64,000 bases of DNA from Hyphomonas sp. Its GTDB lineage: Bacteria; Pseudomonadota; Alphaproteobacteria; Caulobacterales; Hyphomonadaceae. The notes under the pieces are model-generated. The model was not told the origin of the DNA and did not search any database. It saw nothing but the letters and a program-made list of their open reading frames with translations. Shown here piece after piece: positions 8,986-16,957 of this stretch. The position numbers were made by a program, and so were the translations under genes. How positions within the stretch are numbered: the first letter of the stretch is position 1; every line of letters begins with the position of its first letter. The DNA is taken from NCBI GenBank assembly GCA_017792365.1, contig CP051229.1:2108001-2172000 (forward strand), written 5' to 3'.

Positions 8986-10594
8986 CCTTCTGGCGCTCTG
9001 CCTCGCTGCGTCCGCCGCCCCCGCCAGCGCACAGCTCGTCTCCTCGGAACCCTTGCAGCAGGTCGACCCGTGGGGTGTCGGCTGGCTCGGACAGGCCGAC
9101 GGCGCCCTCCCAGCTGACATCTGGCGCAACACCAGCGCCGCCGCTCTCGGGCCGGTCCTCTCATCGATCGATCCCGCCAACGCATCCCCGGCCGCCAGGC
9201 AGGGATTGCGCCGGCTGATGATGTCCGCCGCGCGCAGCCCCACAGATGGCGCCGAGCTGATCCCGGACCGCCTGCGGCTTCTCGAAGGCCTCGGCGAGAC
9301 CCAGCGCGCCGATGATCTGCGTAGCCGATTCTCGACGACAGAATGGGGCGCCGGCGGGGAACAGCGCGCAGCCGCCTTCGCCCTCCTCGACGGGCGCGCC
9401 CGCAGCCAGTGCGCGCGCATCGCCGACATGCCGGCGGGCGATGAAGCATGGATGCCCGCCCGTGCGCTTTGCTACGCCATCGCCGAGGACTACGACGCAG
9501 CCGCGCTCCTCGGCGAACAGGCCGCAGGTTCCGATCCTGATGGGGCGGCCTGGCTCCTTTCCGCAATCGAGTACAAGCGCGAACCGGCGGGCCGCGCCCC
9601 CTCTGCGCGCTACGCCACACCATTCCAGACAGCCGTGACGTTGACGACCGGCCTGCCCGCCGACATGGACGCCCTCGCCAACGTTCCCGCCGACATTGCC
9701 GAGCTCATCCTGCGCAATCCCGCCGCCCCGCTCCAGCAGAAGCGGACCGTACTCCCCGCCGCCGTGGCGGGCGGCCGTGCAACCGCCGCGGACATCGCGG
9801 AATTGCTGAAGCCTGCTGAGGATGAGGATGCGCCCCCCGAAGGATCGGTGCAGGCCGCGCTGGTCGCCGCCGCGAACGCCGAGGCGACGCCATCAGACAA
9901 GTCGACGGCCTACGCGGCCGCCCTCGCCACAGCCGAACGTCCGGCGCTGTTCCACCTCGCCGCGCTGGCCCTCCGCCCCGCGCTGGCCGACCTCGAACCC
10001 GTCGAAAACAATGCCGACCACGCCGCGCTCTTCATGCGCGCCGCGTTGGCCGTCGGCGATCCCGAGCTAGCTTCCAAGTGGCGCACGGCGATCCCGTCCG
10101 GAGAAGACGCCGACCTCTGGCAGGTCGCCAGACTCGATATTGCATCTGCCCTCGCCGGCGCGCCGCCTGAAGACCTGCAGTCCGCGATCTCCACCTTCGT
10201 CGCCGCATCGCCGCTCGCTGAGGACGCCGAGCGCCCGGATGGCCGCACAGCCCGCACCGTCTTCGAAACACGGCTCACCGAAACCAGCCGCGCGCTGTTT
10301 CTCCTCACCGGCTCAGGTCGCCCCCTGCCGCCCGAAGCCCGCGCCCTCCTGAGCGACCTGCGGACAGCAGGCGCTGGCGTCTCCGATCCTGCGCTGATGC
10401 GCGCCCAGGCCGCCAACAATGCCGAAGCGCCCGGTGAAGCGGCCCTGGCCGCCCTCTCGCTGATTGCTGTCGACCCCTCAACCCAGTCCTACATCGGTCT
10501 CGCCGACGCCCTGACCCAGTTGCGGGGAGCGGGCATGGGCGGTGTCGCCGACGCCATCGCACTTGAAGCGATGCAATTGCACAAGACGTTTTGA
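8969..10594 (+). CDS. Secreted hypothetical protein, Ala-rich, 541 residues
   Basis: Begins with a good signal peptide (positively charged MLVRSS, hydrophobic core, cleavage after APASA), so the product should be periplasmic or exported. The rest is rich in Ala, Asp and Glu, with repeated helical segments that would suit an alpha-solenoid or TPR-like fold, though no canonical repeat can be named. I do not recognise a family. The ATG at 8969 lies inside the end of the 56-residue membrane-protein gene, and xerD starts 56 nt downstream. A membrane-anchored partner plus a periplasmic protein is a reasonable but untested reading of the pair. Confidence 0.75.
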   Translation: MLVRSSLLALCLAASAAPASAQLVSSEPLQQVDPWGVGWLGQADGALPADIWRNTSAAALGPVLSSIDPANASPAARQGLRRLMMSAARSPTDGAELIPDRLRLLEGLGETQRADDLRSRFSTTEWGAGGEQRAAAFALLDGRARSQCARIADMPAGDEAWMPARALCYAIAEDYDAAALLGEQAAGSDPDGAAWLLSAIEYKREPAGRAPSARYATPFQTAVTLTTGLPADMDALANVPADIAELILRNPAAPLQQKRTVLPAAVAGGRATAADIAELLKPAEDEDAPPEGSVQAALVAAANAEATPSDKSTAYAAALATAERPALFHLAALALRPALADLEPVENNADHAALFMRAALAVGDPELASKWRTAIPSGEDADLWQVARLDIASALAGAPPEDLQSAISTFVAASPLAEDAERPDGRTARTVFETRLTETSRALFLLTGSGRPLPPEARALLSDLRTAGAGVSDPALMRAQAANNAEAPGEAALAALSLIAVDPSTQSYIGLADALTQLRGAGMGGVADAIALEAMQLHKTF

Positions 10595-10650
10595 GGGCCC
10601 CGCCCAACGGGCTTCATACTCCCTCAAGCAATCCCGGCTCTAATCCTGCG

Positions 10651-11571
10651 ATGCTCGAAACCCGCCGCATAGAAGCGTTTCTGGACACCTTGCGCGCCGA
10701 GCGCGGCGCCGCCGACAACACGATCGACGCTTACCGGCGCGATCTTGAAGACGCATCCGCATTCCTGAAGGCGCGCAACGTCTCCCTGATCGACGCCGGC
10801 GAACGCGATCTCTCGGATTATATCCGCGACCTGACCGACCGCGGCTTCGCATCCTCCACCGTCGCGCGCCGCCTGTCCGCGCTGCGCCGATTCTTCCGCT
10901 TCCTGCTCGGCGACAACGAACGCGCCGACAACCCGACCTCGCGCCTCGACGGACCAACCCCGCGCCGCACACCGCCCGATGTTCTGACGCGCGAGGACAT
11001 GAAGCGGCTCATCGAGGCGGCGGATGGCCCAGAGCCAGCCGACATTCGCAACACCTGCATCGTCGAAATGCTCTACGGCGCCGGCCTGCGTGTGTCCGAA
11101 TGCTGCGAGATGCCGCTGTCCGCACTGCCGGCCCCGGGTGCGACCACGCTCATCGTCCGCGGCAAGGGCGACAAGGAACGCATCGCCCCCCTCGGCACGC
11201 CCGCCATGAACGCCCTGCACGCCTACAAGCAGGTCCGCGAGCAATTCCTGCCCAAGGGCGCAATACGCAAGAAAGCCGAGCGCTACGTCTTCCCCTCACG
11301 CGGCGCCGAAGGCCACCTCACCCGCCGCCGCCTCGCCCAGATCCTCGAAGGTCTCGCCATCAAGGCCGGCGTCGACGTCGCTCGCGTGAAGCCCCACGCC
11401 TTCCGCCACGCCTTCGCAACCCACCTCCTCTCCGGCGGCGCCGACCTGCGCGCAGTCCAGTTGCTTCTGGGCCACGCCGACATCTCCACCACCCAGATCT
11501 ACACCCACGTCGTCGCCGACGAACTGCGCGACCTCCTCGAAACCGCCCACCCGCTCGCCGCGCACGGCTAG
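10651..11571 (+). CDS. xerD: Tyrosine recombinase XerD/XerC-type
   Basis: A 306-residue site-specific recombinase of the chromosome-dimer-resolution type, acting at dif with a Xer partner and FtsK. It has an N-terminal SAM-like core-binding domain (residues 1-90) and a full catalytic set: R147 (GAGLRVSE), K172 (GKGDKER), H249, R252 (HAFRHAFATHLL), H275 (GHADISTTQ) and nucleophile Y284. It is not flanked by phage genes, which supports a housekeeping role rather than an integrase. XerC versus XerD cannot be settled from motifs alone; I favour XerD. The ATG at 10651 matches the usual family start. Confidence 0.9.
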   Translation: MLETRRIEAFLDTLRAERGAADNTIDAYRRDLEDASAFLKARNVSLIDAGERDLSDYIRDLTDRGFASSTVARRLSALRRFFRFLLGDNERADNPTSRLDGPTPRRTPPDVLTREDMKRLIEAADGPEPADIRNTCIVEMLYGAGLRVSECCEMPLSALPAPGATTLIVRGKGDKERIAPLGTPAMNALHAYKQVREQFLPKGAIRKKAERYVFPSRGAEGHLTRRRLAQILEGLAIKAGVDVARVKPHAFRHAFATHLLSGGADLRAVQLLLGHADISTTQIYTHVVADELRDLLETAHPLAAHG

Positions 11572-11618
11572 CCCGCAAGGCAGGTTCCCGCAGCGAAGGG
11601 ACATGCTAAACGCCGCGC

Positions 11619-13439
11619 ATGCCGCGACTTCCGCCTCGCCCCAATCTCAGCTGGACCGACGCCGGCCCGCCCCGCGCCGACGACTTTTCCGACATCTACT
11701 TTTCCGGCGACGGCCTCTCGGAAACGCGCGCCGTCTTCCTCGACGGCTGCAACCTCCCGTCCGCATGGGCCAGTGCGGAAACCTTCACAGTCGGCGAACT
11801 CGGCTTCGGTTCCGGTCTGAACCTGCTGGCCCTCTGGCGTCTCTGGCGCGACCACCGCCCCTCGCCCTCCGCGCGCCTTCACTTCCTGAGCTTCGAAGGC
11901 TTCCTGATGGAGCCCGAAGACGCAGCCCGCATCCACGCCGCCCATCCCGAACTGTCCGAAATCTCGCAACACCTCCTCGCCCGCTGGCCAGTCCGCGCCC
12001 GCGGCGTGCAGCGCATCCCGCTGCCCGACGGCGTCACGCTGACGATCCACATCGACGACATTTCAGCGGCCCTGCCCGAAGCTGAAGCCAGTTGCGATGC
12101 CTGGTTCCTCGACGGCTTCGCCCCGGCGCGAAATCCGGACATGTGGTCAGCCGAAGCCATGCGCCATGTCGCCCGCCTCTCGCGACCCGGCGCGATCGCC
12201 GCCACCTACACTGTCGCAGGCGAGGTCCGCCGCAACCTCGCCGCCGCAGGTTTCACCGTCGAAAAGAAACCCGGCCACGGAACCAAACGCGAGCGCCTCG
12301 AAGCCCGCCTTCCCGGCGCGCCACAGGCCCCAAACCCGCCCCGCACCATCGCGATCATCGGCGCGGGCATCGCAGGCGCCTGCGCCGCCCAGGCCTTCCG
12401 CCAACGCGGCTGCAACGTCACACTGATCGATCAGGGCCTGGGCCCGGGCGCCGGCGCCAGCGGCAATCCCACCGCGCTCGTCATGCCCCGCCTCGACGCC
12501 ACCGACACCCCAGAAGCGCGCGCCCTGATCGAGGCCTACCTCTTCGCCCGCCAGACCTACGGCGCGCTCTCACCCGGAGCCGCCTGCGAACTCCCCGCCG
12601 AGCGTCTCGCCCGTGCGCCCCGCGATGAAACCCGCTTCAGCAAGCTCCTCGACGACCCGCCGCTCCCTCGCGATCTCCTGGCGCCGCTGGCCACAACAGG
12701 AACCGGCGCCGGCTACCTGCTCCCTGCGTGCATCGCCGTCCGTCCAGCCGCAGCGCTGCCCGAACTCATCGGCGATATCGAGACACGCTACGAGACGAGC
12801 GTGTCATCCATCGACGCCCACACTGACGGCGCCGCCATCCACCTGTCCGATGGCCAGACCATCATGGCGGACATGGTCATCCTCTGCGCAGGCGACGCCC
12901 TGCCAGACTTCGCAATTGAGAACGCCCCGCCCATCACCCCGCGGCTCGGCCAGCTCGAAACCATCCCGCACCCGACCAACAGGCCCGCAGCGATCACAGA
13001 CGGCGGCTACGTCGTCGAAGCCTTCGGCGACCTCGTCTTCGGCGCCACGTTCGAACCGGCAGACGGCCCGCCTCAGGTCACCGAAACCGCGCGCGACCAC
13101 AACCGCGAAGTCCTGAAACGCCTGCGGCCCGACCTTCCCGCGTCACTAGACCTCTCGGATCAAGTCTCGCGAGCAGCCCTGCGCGCAACCACACCCGACC
13201 GGCTTCCGTTCGCAGGCCCGGCATGCACAAACAGGAAGGCGCCGGATGATGATCTGGCGCCGCTCAATTCACTGCAGCTTGTTGGAGGTCTCGGCGCGCG
13301 CGGCTTCCTCTGGGCGCCGCTGCTGGCCGAACTCATCGCCGCCCGCGCCTTCGCCGAACCGCTGCCGGTCGAAGCAGGCGTCGCCGCCATCCTCGACCCC
13401 GACCGCTTCAGGCGCCGCGCCGCCCGGCGCGAGAGCTAG
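11619..13439 (+). CDS. mnmC: Bifunctional MnmC (tRNA mnm5s2U synthesis)
   Basis: Carries out the last two steps of 5-methylaminomethyl-2-thiouridine formation at the tRNA wobble position. An N-terminal MnmD methyltransferase has its SAM-binding ELGFGSGLN at residues 60-68 and a WFLDGFAPARNPDMW catalytic region. It is followed by an MnmC1 FAD oxidoreductase starting near residue 242 (IIGAGIAGACAA) and ending in a GGLGARGFLWAPL motif. The 606 residues match the two-domain enzyme. The stop codon overlaps that of the converging small coiled-coil gene (shared CTAG). Confidence 0.93.
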   Translation: MPRLPPRPNLSWTDAGPPRADDFSDIYFSGDGLSETRAVFLDGCNLPSAWASAETFTVGELGFGSGLNLLALWRLWRDHRPSPSARLHFLSFEGFLMEPEDAARIHAAHPELSEISQHLLARWPVRARGVQRIPLPDGVTLTIHIDDISAALPEAEASCDAWFLDGFAPARNPDMWSAEAMRHVARLSRPGAIAATYTVAGEVRRNLAAAGFTVEKKPGHGTKRERLEARLPGAPQAPNPPRTIAIIGAGIAGACAAQAFRQRGCNVTLIDQGLGPGAGASGNPTALVMPRLDATDTPEARALIEAYLFARQTYGALSPGAACELPAERLARAPRDETRFSKLLDDPPLPRDLLAPLATTGTGAGYLLPACIAVRPAAALPELIGDIETRYETSVSSIDAHTDGAAIHLSDGQTIMADMVILCAGDALPDFAIENAPPITPRLGQLETIPHPTNRPAAITDGGYVVEAFGDLVFGATFEPADGPPQVTETARDHNREVLKRLRPDLPASLDLSDQVSRAALRATTPDRLPFAGPACTNRKAPDDDLAPLNSLQLVGGLGARGFLWAPLLAELIAARAFAEPLPVEAGVAAILDPDRFRRRAARRES

Positions 13440-13705
13440 ATCGGGCGGTTTGGCGTCTCGATGCGACCCAACCGGTCGATCTCGCTGGCCAGTGTCCTGT
13501 CACCGTCAGTCACCAGCTTCTCGAGCACGGCCACCCGTACGCGAAGATCCTCGACTTCCTTCTGCACGGCCGCGCCGCCGGACTGCGCCAGCTCACGCTG
13601 CAGTTTGAGTTTCTTCTCCTGCAGCGAGAAATACCCGATGATGGTGGGCATCAGAATGAAAATGCACGCGGCCCCAAAGATGGCGATGAAGAATTCCTGA
13701 TCCAT
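13436..13705 (-). CDS. Small TM/coiled-coil protein, PspB-like array member 6
   Basis: An 89-residue protein with an N-terminal hydrophobic helix (about residues 5-25), a Lys/Gln-rich coiled coil, and the array motif RVRVAVLEKLVTDGD followed by ASEIDRL. The same arrangement recurs in six consecutive genes and resembles the C-terminal coiled coil of PspB, which in E. coli ends in ERIQALESILDAEH. It is the last gene of the run: its stop overlaps that of convergent mnmC, and no terminator is visible. Function is inferred only: an envelope-stress membrane protein. Confidence 0.72.
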   Translation of the reverse strand: MDQEFFIAIFGAACIFILMPTIIGYFSLQEKKLKLQRELAQSGGAAVQKEVEDLRVRVAVLEKLVTDGDRTLASEIDRLGRIETPNRPI

Positions 13706-13719
13706 ATCCCGAACCTTTC

Positions 13720-14004
13720 CTATCGCGCCTCAGCGCTGTCGCGCGCGCCAAGCTGGTTGATCTCGCGCGCCAGCCGGTGGTCGTCATCCGTCACCAGCTT
13801 CTCCAGCACGCGCACGCGCTCCTGCAACTTGGCGACCTCGGCCGTGGATGCGTCAAGGCGAGACTTCATCGCCGCCAGCTCCGATCGCACCGCCTCGCCG
13901 CCGCCATGCTTGGCCGCCTTGGCCTTCGACTCGAAATAGGTCGAAACCACGCCGGTCAGACAGCCGATCGCGACAATGATCACGACCATCTCAAATACGC
14001 CCAT
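13720..14004 (-). CDS. Small TM/coiled-coil protein, PspB-like array member 5
   Basis: 94 residues. It has a hydrophobic N-terminal helix at about residues 5-23, a charged middle (SKAKAAKHGGGEAVRSEL), and a heptad-rich C-terminus with the array motif ERVRVLEKLVTDDDHRLAREI. It is 14 nt upstream of member 6 on the same strand and 27 nt downstream of member 4, so it reads as part of one transcript. It is among the closest matches to member 1 in the motif, as expected from tandem duplication. Confidence 0.72.
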   Translation of the reverse strand: MGVFEMVVIIVAIGCLTGVVSTYFESKAKAAKHGGGEAVRSELAAMKSRLDASTAEVAKLQERVRVLEKLVTDDDHRLAREINQLGARDSAEAR

Positions 14005-14031
14005 AGTCCTGCTCCTTTATCTTCCGGCGGA

Positions 14032-14325
14032 CTAGCTGACGGACATGTCCGCTTCTTGTTTCAGTCGATCCAGAGAGCGCGCAAGCTCTACATCCTGGTC
14101 CGTCGCCAGGCGTTCGAGCACCTTCAATCGCTCGCCCATCGCATCAATGCGCGCATTGGCGCGCTCAAGCTCGGCCCGCGTCTGATCGAGTTCGGCTCGC
14201 ACCGCCTCGCTCGCGCCCGCCAGCTTCAGCTTCTTTTCCTTATAGCCCACAATGATGCCGATGATCGGGATAATGCATCCCAGCGCCACGGCCGCCGTGA
14301 TCATCGTCCACTCATTGAATTCCAT
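14032..14325 (-). CDS. Small TM/coiled-coil protein, PspB-like array member 4
   Basis: 97 residues starting at the ATG at 14323-14325, which has GGGACGGAG about 5-13 nt upstream. A longer reading into the neighbouring gene is rejected. The hydrophobic helix at about residues 7-26 contains IIPIIGIIVG and is followed by YKEKKLKL, nearly the same juxtamembrane sequence as in member 6. The coiled coil ends in the diverged motif ERLKVLERLATDQDVELARSLDRL. Confidence 0.7.
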   Translation of the reverse strand: MEFNEWTMITAAVALGCIIPIIGIIVGYKEKKLKLAGASEAVRAELDQTRAELERANARIDAMGERLKVLERLATDQDVELARSLDRLKQEADMSVS

Positions 14326-14347
14326 CGCTCCGTCCCTTCTCGTCGAC

Positions 14348-14659
14348 CTAGGCGCTCGGCCGATCATCATCCTCGCCGCGCCGCGTGTCACGCCTGCGCA
14401 GCTTGTCGATCTCGCGCTTGAGCTGTTCGTCGCCGTCCGTCGCCAGGCGTTCCAGAACCTCAAGCCGCTCCTTCAAACGCGCATTCTCGGCCCGCGCATC
14501 CGCAACCGCCCGCAGCAGCGCATCAACCTCATCTTCCTTGGATGCCCTTGCCGCGGCCTCGCGCTTCTCCGCATTGGTCCGGCGACCCAGTACGAACGTA
14601 TTGACGCCGATCAGCACGCAGAACAACGCGATCAGCATAAGCTCGATACCGATCACCAT
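14348..14659 (-). CDS. Small TM/coiled-coil protein, PspB-like array member 3
   Basis: 103 residues. It has an N-terminal hydrophobic helix (about residues 3-23, ELMLIALFCVLIGVNTFVL), then a long charged coiled coil with the motif ERLEVLERLATDGDEQLKREIDKL, and a basic-then-acidic tail (RRRDTRRGEDDD). It is 22 nt upstream of member 4. The array motif is most like that of member 4, suggesting that this pair arose by a more recent duplication. Confidence 0.7.
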   Translation of the reverse strand: MVIGIELMLIALFCVLIGVNTFVLGRRTNAEKREAAARASKEDEVDALLRAVADARAENARLKERLEVLERLATDGDEQLKREIDKLRRRDTRRGEDDDRPSA

Positions 14660-14715
14660 ATTCCGTCTCCTTTGCCGTCTTCAGCGCCCCAACGCCCCGA
14701 TCCGCAGACCTGGCT

Positions 14716-15069
14716 TTACCGGTCTTCACCTTTCAGCTTGTCGATCTCGCGGGCGATGTTCGCTTCGTCATCGACAACGATCCGCTCCAGCACCTTCACC
14801 CGTTCGGCCAGCGCCGTGATCGTCGCGCTCATCGTCTCGACGGTTTGTTCGAGTTCCTGGATCCGCGCAGCCGCGTTCGACCGTTCCTGACCGGACGCGC
14901 CGTCCCCCATATCGTCGCCGCTGTCCCAGTAGAGCGAACCGCCAAGGCCGAGCTGCGTCAACAGATCGTCAGCCCTTTGCCGCCGGCGTCTGCGGCGTCG
15001 CGCATACCCGCATCCGCCCCAGCTCTGGGACCGACCGCCCGATGATCCGTCTGCTGTTCCGCTTGTCAT
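14716..15069 (-). CDS. PspB-like array member 2, apparently soluble, poly-Arg
   Basis: 117 residues. Unlike its five relatives it has no hydrophobic helix. The N-terminus is Ser/Gly-rich and contains an uninterrupted run of Arg residues (about 25-31, RRRRRRRQR), then an acidic stretch. The C-terminal coiled coil keeps the array motif in the form ERVKVLERIVVDDEANIAREIDKL. It could be a soluble partner that joins the same coiled-coil bundle or binds nucleic acid or acidic lipid through the basic patch; this is inference. Gaps are 45 nt to member 1 and 56 nt to member 3. Confidence 0.65.
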   Translation of the reverse strand: MTSGTADGSSGGRSQSWGGCGYARRRRRRRQRADDLLTQLGLGGSLYWDSGDDMGDGASGQERSNAAARIQELEQTVETMSATITALAERVKVLERIVVDDEANIAREIDKLKGEDR

Positions 15070-15114
15070 GACCTGTCCCTTCCAATCCGGCCCGCCCTGA
15101 ACATCTTGTAATAT

Positions 15115-15387
15115 TTAGGTGCGCGGCCCCGCCGATCCAATGTCGCGCAGCCGATCGATCTCGCTGGCGAGCTGGCGATCGTCATCCGTCACCAGCTTTT
15201 CCAGCACCCGCACCCGCTCGCTGAGCGCATGGATCTCGCCCTGCATCGACTTGATCAGCTTGTCGTCGTCCGGTGAACGATGTTGCCGCGCCTTCGTCAC
15301 CAGGTGGGTGCGCCAGACCCTGGCCCCGGCGACGATCGCAACGATGGCGACCACCATCGCGAACGGATTGTCGAAGACGTCAAACAT
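15115..15387 (-). CDS. Small TM/coiled-coil protein, PspB-like array member 1
   Basis: 90 residues. A hydrophobic helix (about residues 8-22, FAMVVAIVAIVAGARVW) is followed by a basic juxtamembrane segment and a coiled coil with the clearest version of the array motif: ERVRVLEKLVTDDDRQLAS, then EIDRL. It follows the 77-residue gene by 22 nt and heads the run of six paralogues. Comparison with the PspB C-terminus suggests common descent, but only a profile search could establish this. Confidence 0.72.
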   Translation of the reverse strand: MFDVFDNPFAMVVAIVAIVAGARVWRTHLVTKARQHRSPDDDKLIKSMQGEIHALSERVRVLEKLVTDDDRQLASEIDRLRDIGSAGPRT

Positions 15388-15409
15388 CGGCGTTTCCTGG
15401 CCTTCCCAC

Positions 15410-15643
15410 TTATCGCCGACCCAGCGGCTCCCAGTTGAAATCGATGCCGCAATGTGGCGGGCACGATCTCGGCGCGATATCCATCAGCACTCCGGTTTCG
15501 CCGCGCGACATGGAAATCAGCATATCGCCGGCCCCCAGGTCGATGTCTCCAAGGTGGGTGGCGCCAACCGAGGCAAAGACCCCGAACACCAGCACACCCG
15601 CAGCAATGATTAGTCTCGTATCAAATCCCGACTTCCGAGCCAT
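15410..15643 (-). CDS. 77-residue exported/membrane protein in psp operon
   Basis: One hydrophobic segment near the N-terminus (about residues 10-27, LIIAAGVLVFGVFASVGA) is followed by a short polar domain that ends in a pair of cysteines (SCPPHCGIDFNW). With the usual N-in topology these cysteines would be periplasmic and could form a disulfide or bind a metal. It lies 69 nt downstream of pspC and 22 nt upstream of the coiled-coil array. I do not recognise a family. A role in envelope stress is inferred from position only. Confidence 0.62.
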   Translation of the reverse strand: MARKSGFDTRLIIAAGVLVFGVFASVGATHLGDIDLGAGDMLISMSRGETGVLMDIAPRSCPPHCGIDFNWEPLGRR

Positions 15644-15712
15644 GATCCCTCTCCTGTCTGGCTCGCCCGTGTTTGACCGCAGGCTTCTTGTCGTCCCGCG
15701 GCCGGCTAGACT

Positions 15713-16123
15713 CTACTGCGCACCGCCTTCCAGATCGCGGAACTCGCGGCGCAACTTCCACTCCTCGCTGGTCACCGCACGCTCCATCCCGGCAAGCCGG
15801 TCATCAAGGTCGCGGAACTTGTAGCGGATGTTCGAGAACGTCTCCGAAGGACGATCCGAGACGCCTGACCAGAAGCGCTCTTCTTCCGGCGTCAGGTTTC
15901 GCGGCATGTAGCGGCGGGTCGGCGTGATCGCCCACAGGACGAAGTAGCCGATGAAGATGACGCCCGAGAACATGCCCGTGAAGAATAAGATCGCGACAAC
16001 GACCCGCGTCAGCATGATGTCCCAGCCCATCCGCTCGGCGATGCCGGCGCACACGCCTGCAATCACCTTGTGCCGCGAGCGATAGAACCGCTTGGGGTTG
16101 GGGGAGGTTTGATAATCGCTCAT
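15713..16123 (-). CDS. pspC: Phage shock protein C (PspC)
   Basis: Inner-membrane stress-sensor protein that in enterobacteria cooperates with PspB to draw PspA to the membrane. The 136 residues start with the canonical PspC domain: a basic FYRSRHKVIAGVCAGIAERMGWD segment followed by two hydrophobic stretches (about residues 38-68). A charged cytoplasmic tail with coiled-coil character follows (RYKFRDLDDRLAGMERAVTSEE). Its start overlaps the stop of the third pspB paralogue by four bases (ATGA), indicating translational coupling. Confidence 0.92.
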   Translation of the reverse strand: MSDYQTSPNPKRFYRSRHKVIAGVCAGIAERMGWDIMLTRVVVAILFFTGMFSGVIFIGYFVLWAITPTRRYMPRNLTPEEERFWSGVSDRPSETFSNIRYKFRDLDDRLAGMERAVTSEEWKLRREFRDLEGGAQ

Positions 16124-16446
16124 TGAATTCTGTCTCCTGTGTCCTGGCGCATGGTCTGCGCGCTCTTTTTTGGTTCAGTCTCGATCAGTCGTTCGAGGGT
16201 TTCGATCCGACGCTCCATCGTCCGCGAGGCTCTCCAGATCTCTTCCAGCATCCGCTCTTCGTCCTGGCTCAGCCCGGAATTCGACCGCGCCTTGGTCAGG
16301 TAGTGAAGGAACATCCATGGCAGCACCACGAACAGGCAGACGAAGATCAGTCCCGCCACCCCGAAGCCCACCGCCAGCGCCATATCCACTGCGCCGCTAT
16401 CAACCGCCCTCTGGATCGCCGCCTCGAACTGCTCTTCCTCGCTCAC
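16120..16446 (-). CDS. pspB: PspB family protein (third paralogue)
   Basis: 108 residues from a GTG start at 16444-16446 that overlaps the stop of the preceding paralogue (GTGA); longer upstream reading is rejected for that reason. It has an acidic N-terminus, a hydrophobic helix ending in the PspB-like WMFLHYLTKARS, and a coiled coil TMERRIETLERLIETEP. It is longer at the N-terminus than the other two paralogues. PspB normally relays membrane stress to PspA with PspC, whose gene overlaps this one by four bases. Confidence 0.82.
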   Translation of the reverse strand: MSEEEQFEAAIQRAVDSGAVDMALAVGFGVAGLIFVCLFVVLPWMFLHYLTKARSNSGLSQDEERMLEEIWRASRTMERRIETLERLIETEPKKSAQTMRQDTGDRIQ

Positions 16447-16715
16447 CGCCGATACTCCTCGGTGCGATGGCGGCCAGCTGAGGCGCCGTCTCTGGTCGGC
16501 TCGCTGTCGATCAGCCGCTCCAGCGTTTCGATCCTGCGCTCCATCGTCCGTGCAGAGCGCCACAGGTCTTCCAGCATGCGCTCTTCATCGTCCGAGAGCC
16601 GCCCCGATGAGCGGGCCTTTGCGAAGTAGTGGAGAAACAGCCAGGGGAGGACCACGAAGATCGAGATGATCGCGACAAGTCCAACCGTCATTCCGAATAG
16701 GGCTTCGAGATCCAT
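16443..16715 (-). CDS. pspB: PspB family protein (second paralogue)
   Basis: 90 residues. The N-terminal transmembrane helix (about residues 8-27) ends in LPWLFLHYFAKARS and is followed by DEERMLEDLWRSARTMERRIETLERLID, the PspB cytoplasmic coiled coil. A basic tail ends in RRTEEYRR-like sequence. The ATG at 16713-16715 overlaps the previous paralogue's TGA by one base (TGATG) and its own stop overlaps the next start (GTGA), so all three pspB genes are translated in a chain. Confidence 0.85.
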   Translation of the reverse strand: MDLEALFGMTVGLVAIISIFVVLPWLFLHYFAKARSSGRLSDDEERMLEDLWRSARTMERRIETLERLIDSEPTRDGASAGRHRTEEYRR

Positions 16716-16957
16716 CAGTTATACCCCCGCCGCGTTGGCTGCATGGCTGCGCGCGATCCGACCGGCGCATCATCTTCCAGAAGCCGCTCGAGCGTTTCGA
16801 CCCGGCGCTCCATTCCACGAGCGGATTTCCAGAGATCCTCCAGCATCCGCTCCTCGTCCCCGTCGAGCCGCCCTGAAGCCCGGTTTTTTGTCAGGTAGTG
16901 AAGGAACAACCAGGGCAGCCCGATGAAGATCGCTAGGATTGCGATCAACCCTTCCAT
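16715..16957 (-). CDS. pspB: PspB family protein (first paralogue)
   Basis: 80 residues, close to the size of E. coli PspB. The N-terminal helix (about residues 3-20) ends in LPWLFLHYLTKNRA. The coiled coil carries DEERMLEDLWKSARGMERRVETLERLLEDD. It starts at the ATG overlapping the pspA stop (TAATG), placing it immediately behind pspA as in classical psp operons. Of the three paralogues this one is in the position of the standard pspB. Confidence 0.87.
   Translation of the reverse strand: MEGLIAILAIFIGLPWLFLHYLTKNRASGRLDGDEERMLEDLWKSARGMERRVETLERLLEDDAPVGSRAAMQPTRRGYN

Noticed and set aside
8650-9429. 260-residue N-terminal extension of AroK
   Set aside because: It would run through the divergent promoter region and antisense to the secreted protein gene; the ATG at 8649 with AGGAAA matches the family start.
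13436-15387. Possibility that the six coiled-coil genes are fragments of one larger gene
   Set aside because: Each has its own start, stop and conserved C-terminal motif, and five have their own membrane helix; spacing is regular, so they are separate paralogues.
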